Assembly: GCF_900187015.1 (NCBI RefSeq)
Contig: NZ_LT906479.1
Coordinates: 4,774,001 to 4,838,000, forward strand
Direction: 5' to 3'
Source of the DNA: Serratia ficaria
GTDB lineage: Bacteria > Pseudomonadota > Gammaproteobacteria > Enterobacterales > Enterobacteriaceae
Length of the DNA: 64,000 bases
Positions 63,931 through 64,000 of the stretch are shown here, in pieces (the first letter of the stretch is position 1; each line of letters starts with the position of its first letter). A program made the translations under genes and the position numbers. The notes under the pieces were generated by a model. The model saw nothing but the letters and a program-made list of their open reading frames with translations, was not told the DNA's origin and did not search any database.

Positions 63931-64000
63931 ATGCATGAATCTTTTCGCCCCCTGAGCGGGGCCAGCAATCCGCACCTGCAAACGCTATTGCCGCGGCTGG
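63931..64000 (+). CDS. yheT: alpha/beta hydrolase YheT, N-terminal fragment
   Basis: The last 70 bases encode MHESFRPLSGASNPHLQTLL followed by PRL, matching the start of the YheT hydrolase family (E. coli FTPMRGFSNCHLQTMLPRL). The window ends inside the gene. In E. coli yheT directly follows yheS, so this marks the right edge of the accessory insertion. The upstream 119 bp shared with the LysE-family gene hold no other gene. Confidence 0.85.
   Translation, partial: MHESFRPLSGASNPHLQTLLPRL

Overview
The window is chromosomal DNA of a GC-rich member of the Enterobacterales, most like Serratia. Nearly every protein in the first 52 kb has a close Escherichia coli counterpart in the same local order. 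The rRNA genes are of enterobacterial type and length (16S about 1542 nt, 23S about 2908 nt). Species assignment is inference from gene content and base composition, not from a database search.

Layout. (1) 1-7.1 kb: end of edd and eda (Entner-Doudoroff pathway), then on the minus strand the glyoxylate-bypass operon aceB-aceA-aceK with an IclR-type operator, and metA with three MetJ boxes. (2) 7.2-13.2 kb: one rRNA operon read right to left (P1/P2 promoters, 16S, tRNA-Glu, 23S, 5S, tRNA-Thr, 5S, terminators). It joins flanks that in E. coli belong to two different operons: metA/aceBAK next to rrnE and yrdA/aroE next to rrnD. (3) 13.3-23.6 kb: yrdA, aroE-tsaC-yrdD-smg-dprA, def-fmt-rsmB-trkA, mscL, arfA, zntR, yhdN: translation initiation and rescue, tRNA and rRNA modification, K+ uptake and osmotic safety, zinc sensing. 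(4) 23.7-37.6 kb: the alpha, spc and S10 ribosomal-protein operons (28 genes including secY, rpoA and the 38-codon rpmJ), with recognisable promoters, terminators and autoregulatory leaders. (5) 37.8-43.2 kb: bfr, bfd and the str operon (rpsL-rpsG-fusA-tufA). (6) 43.2-52.2 kb: tusBCD, yheO, fkpA, slyX, slyD, yheV, kefB, kefG, yheS.

(7) 52.2-63.9 kb is the accessory part. In E. coli yheS is followed directly by yheT. Here about 11.7 kb lies between yheS and the start of yheT at 63931. It holds a complete taurine uptake and desulfonation operon (tauABCD), a five-gene carbohydrate-type operon (acetyltransferase, MFS transporter, two Gfo/Idh/MocA oxidoreductases, one xylose-isomerase-like TIM-barrel protein) divergent from a LacI-family regulator, and then a PhzF-family protein and a LysE-family exporter. 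Two near-palindromic LacI-type operators 32 bp apart lie in the divergent interval.

The carbohydrate cluster is the best candidate for an uncharacterised pathway. Its substrate cannot be read from the sequence, but the enzyme set is what is expected for NAD(P)-dependent sugar or cyclitol (possibly 3-keto-sugar) catabolism. Other points for a second look are the mosaic rRNA operon with a covarying base pair between its two 5S copies, an 18-codon ORF with a very strong ribosome binding site between aceB and metA, the hairpin inside arfA, and a hairpin between aceA and aceK.
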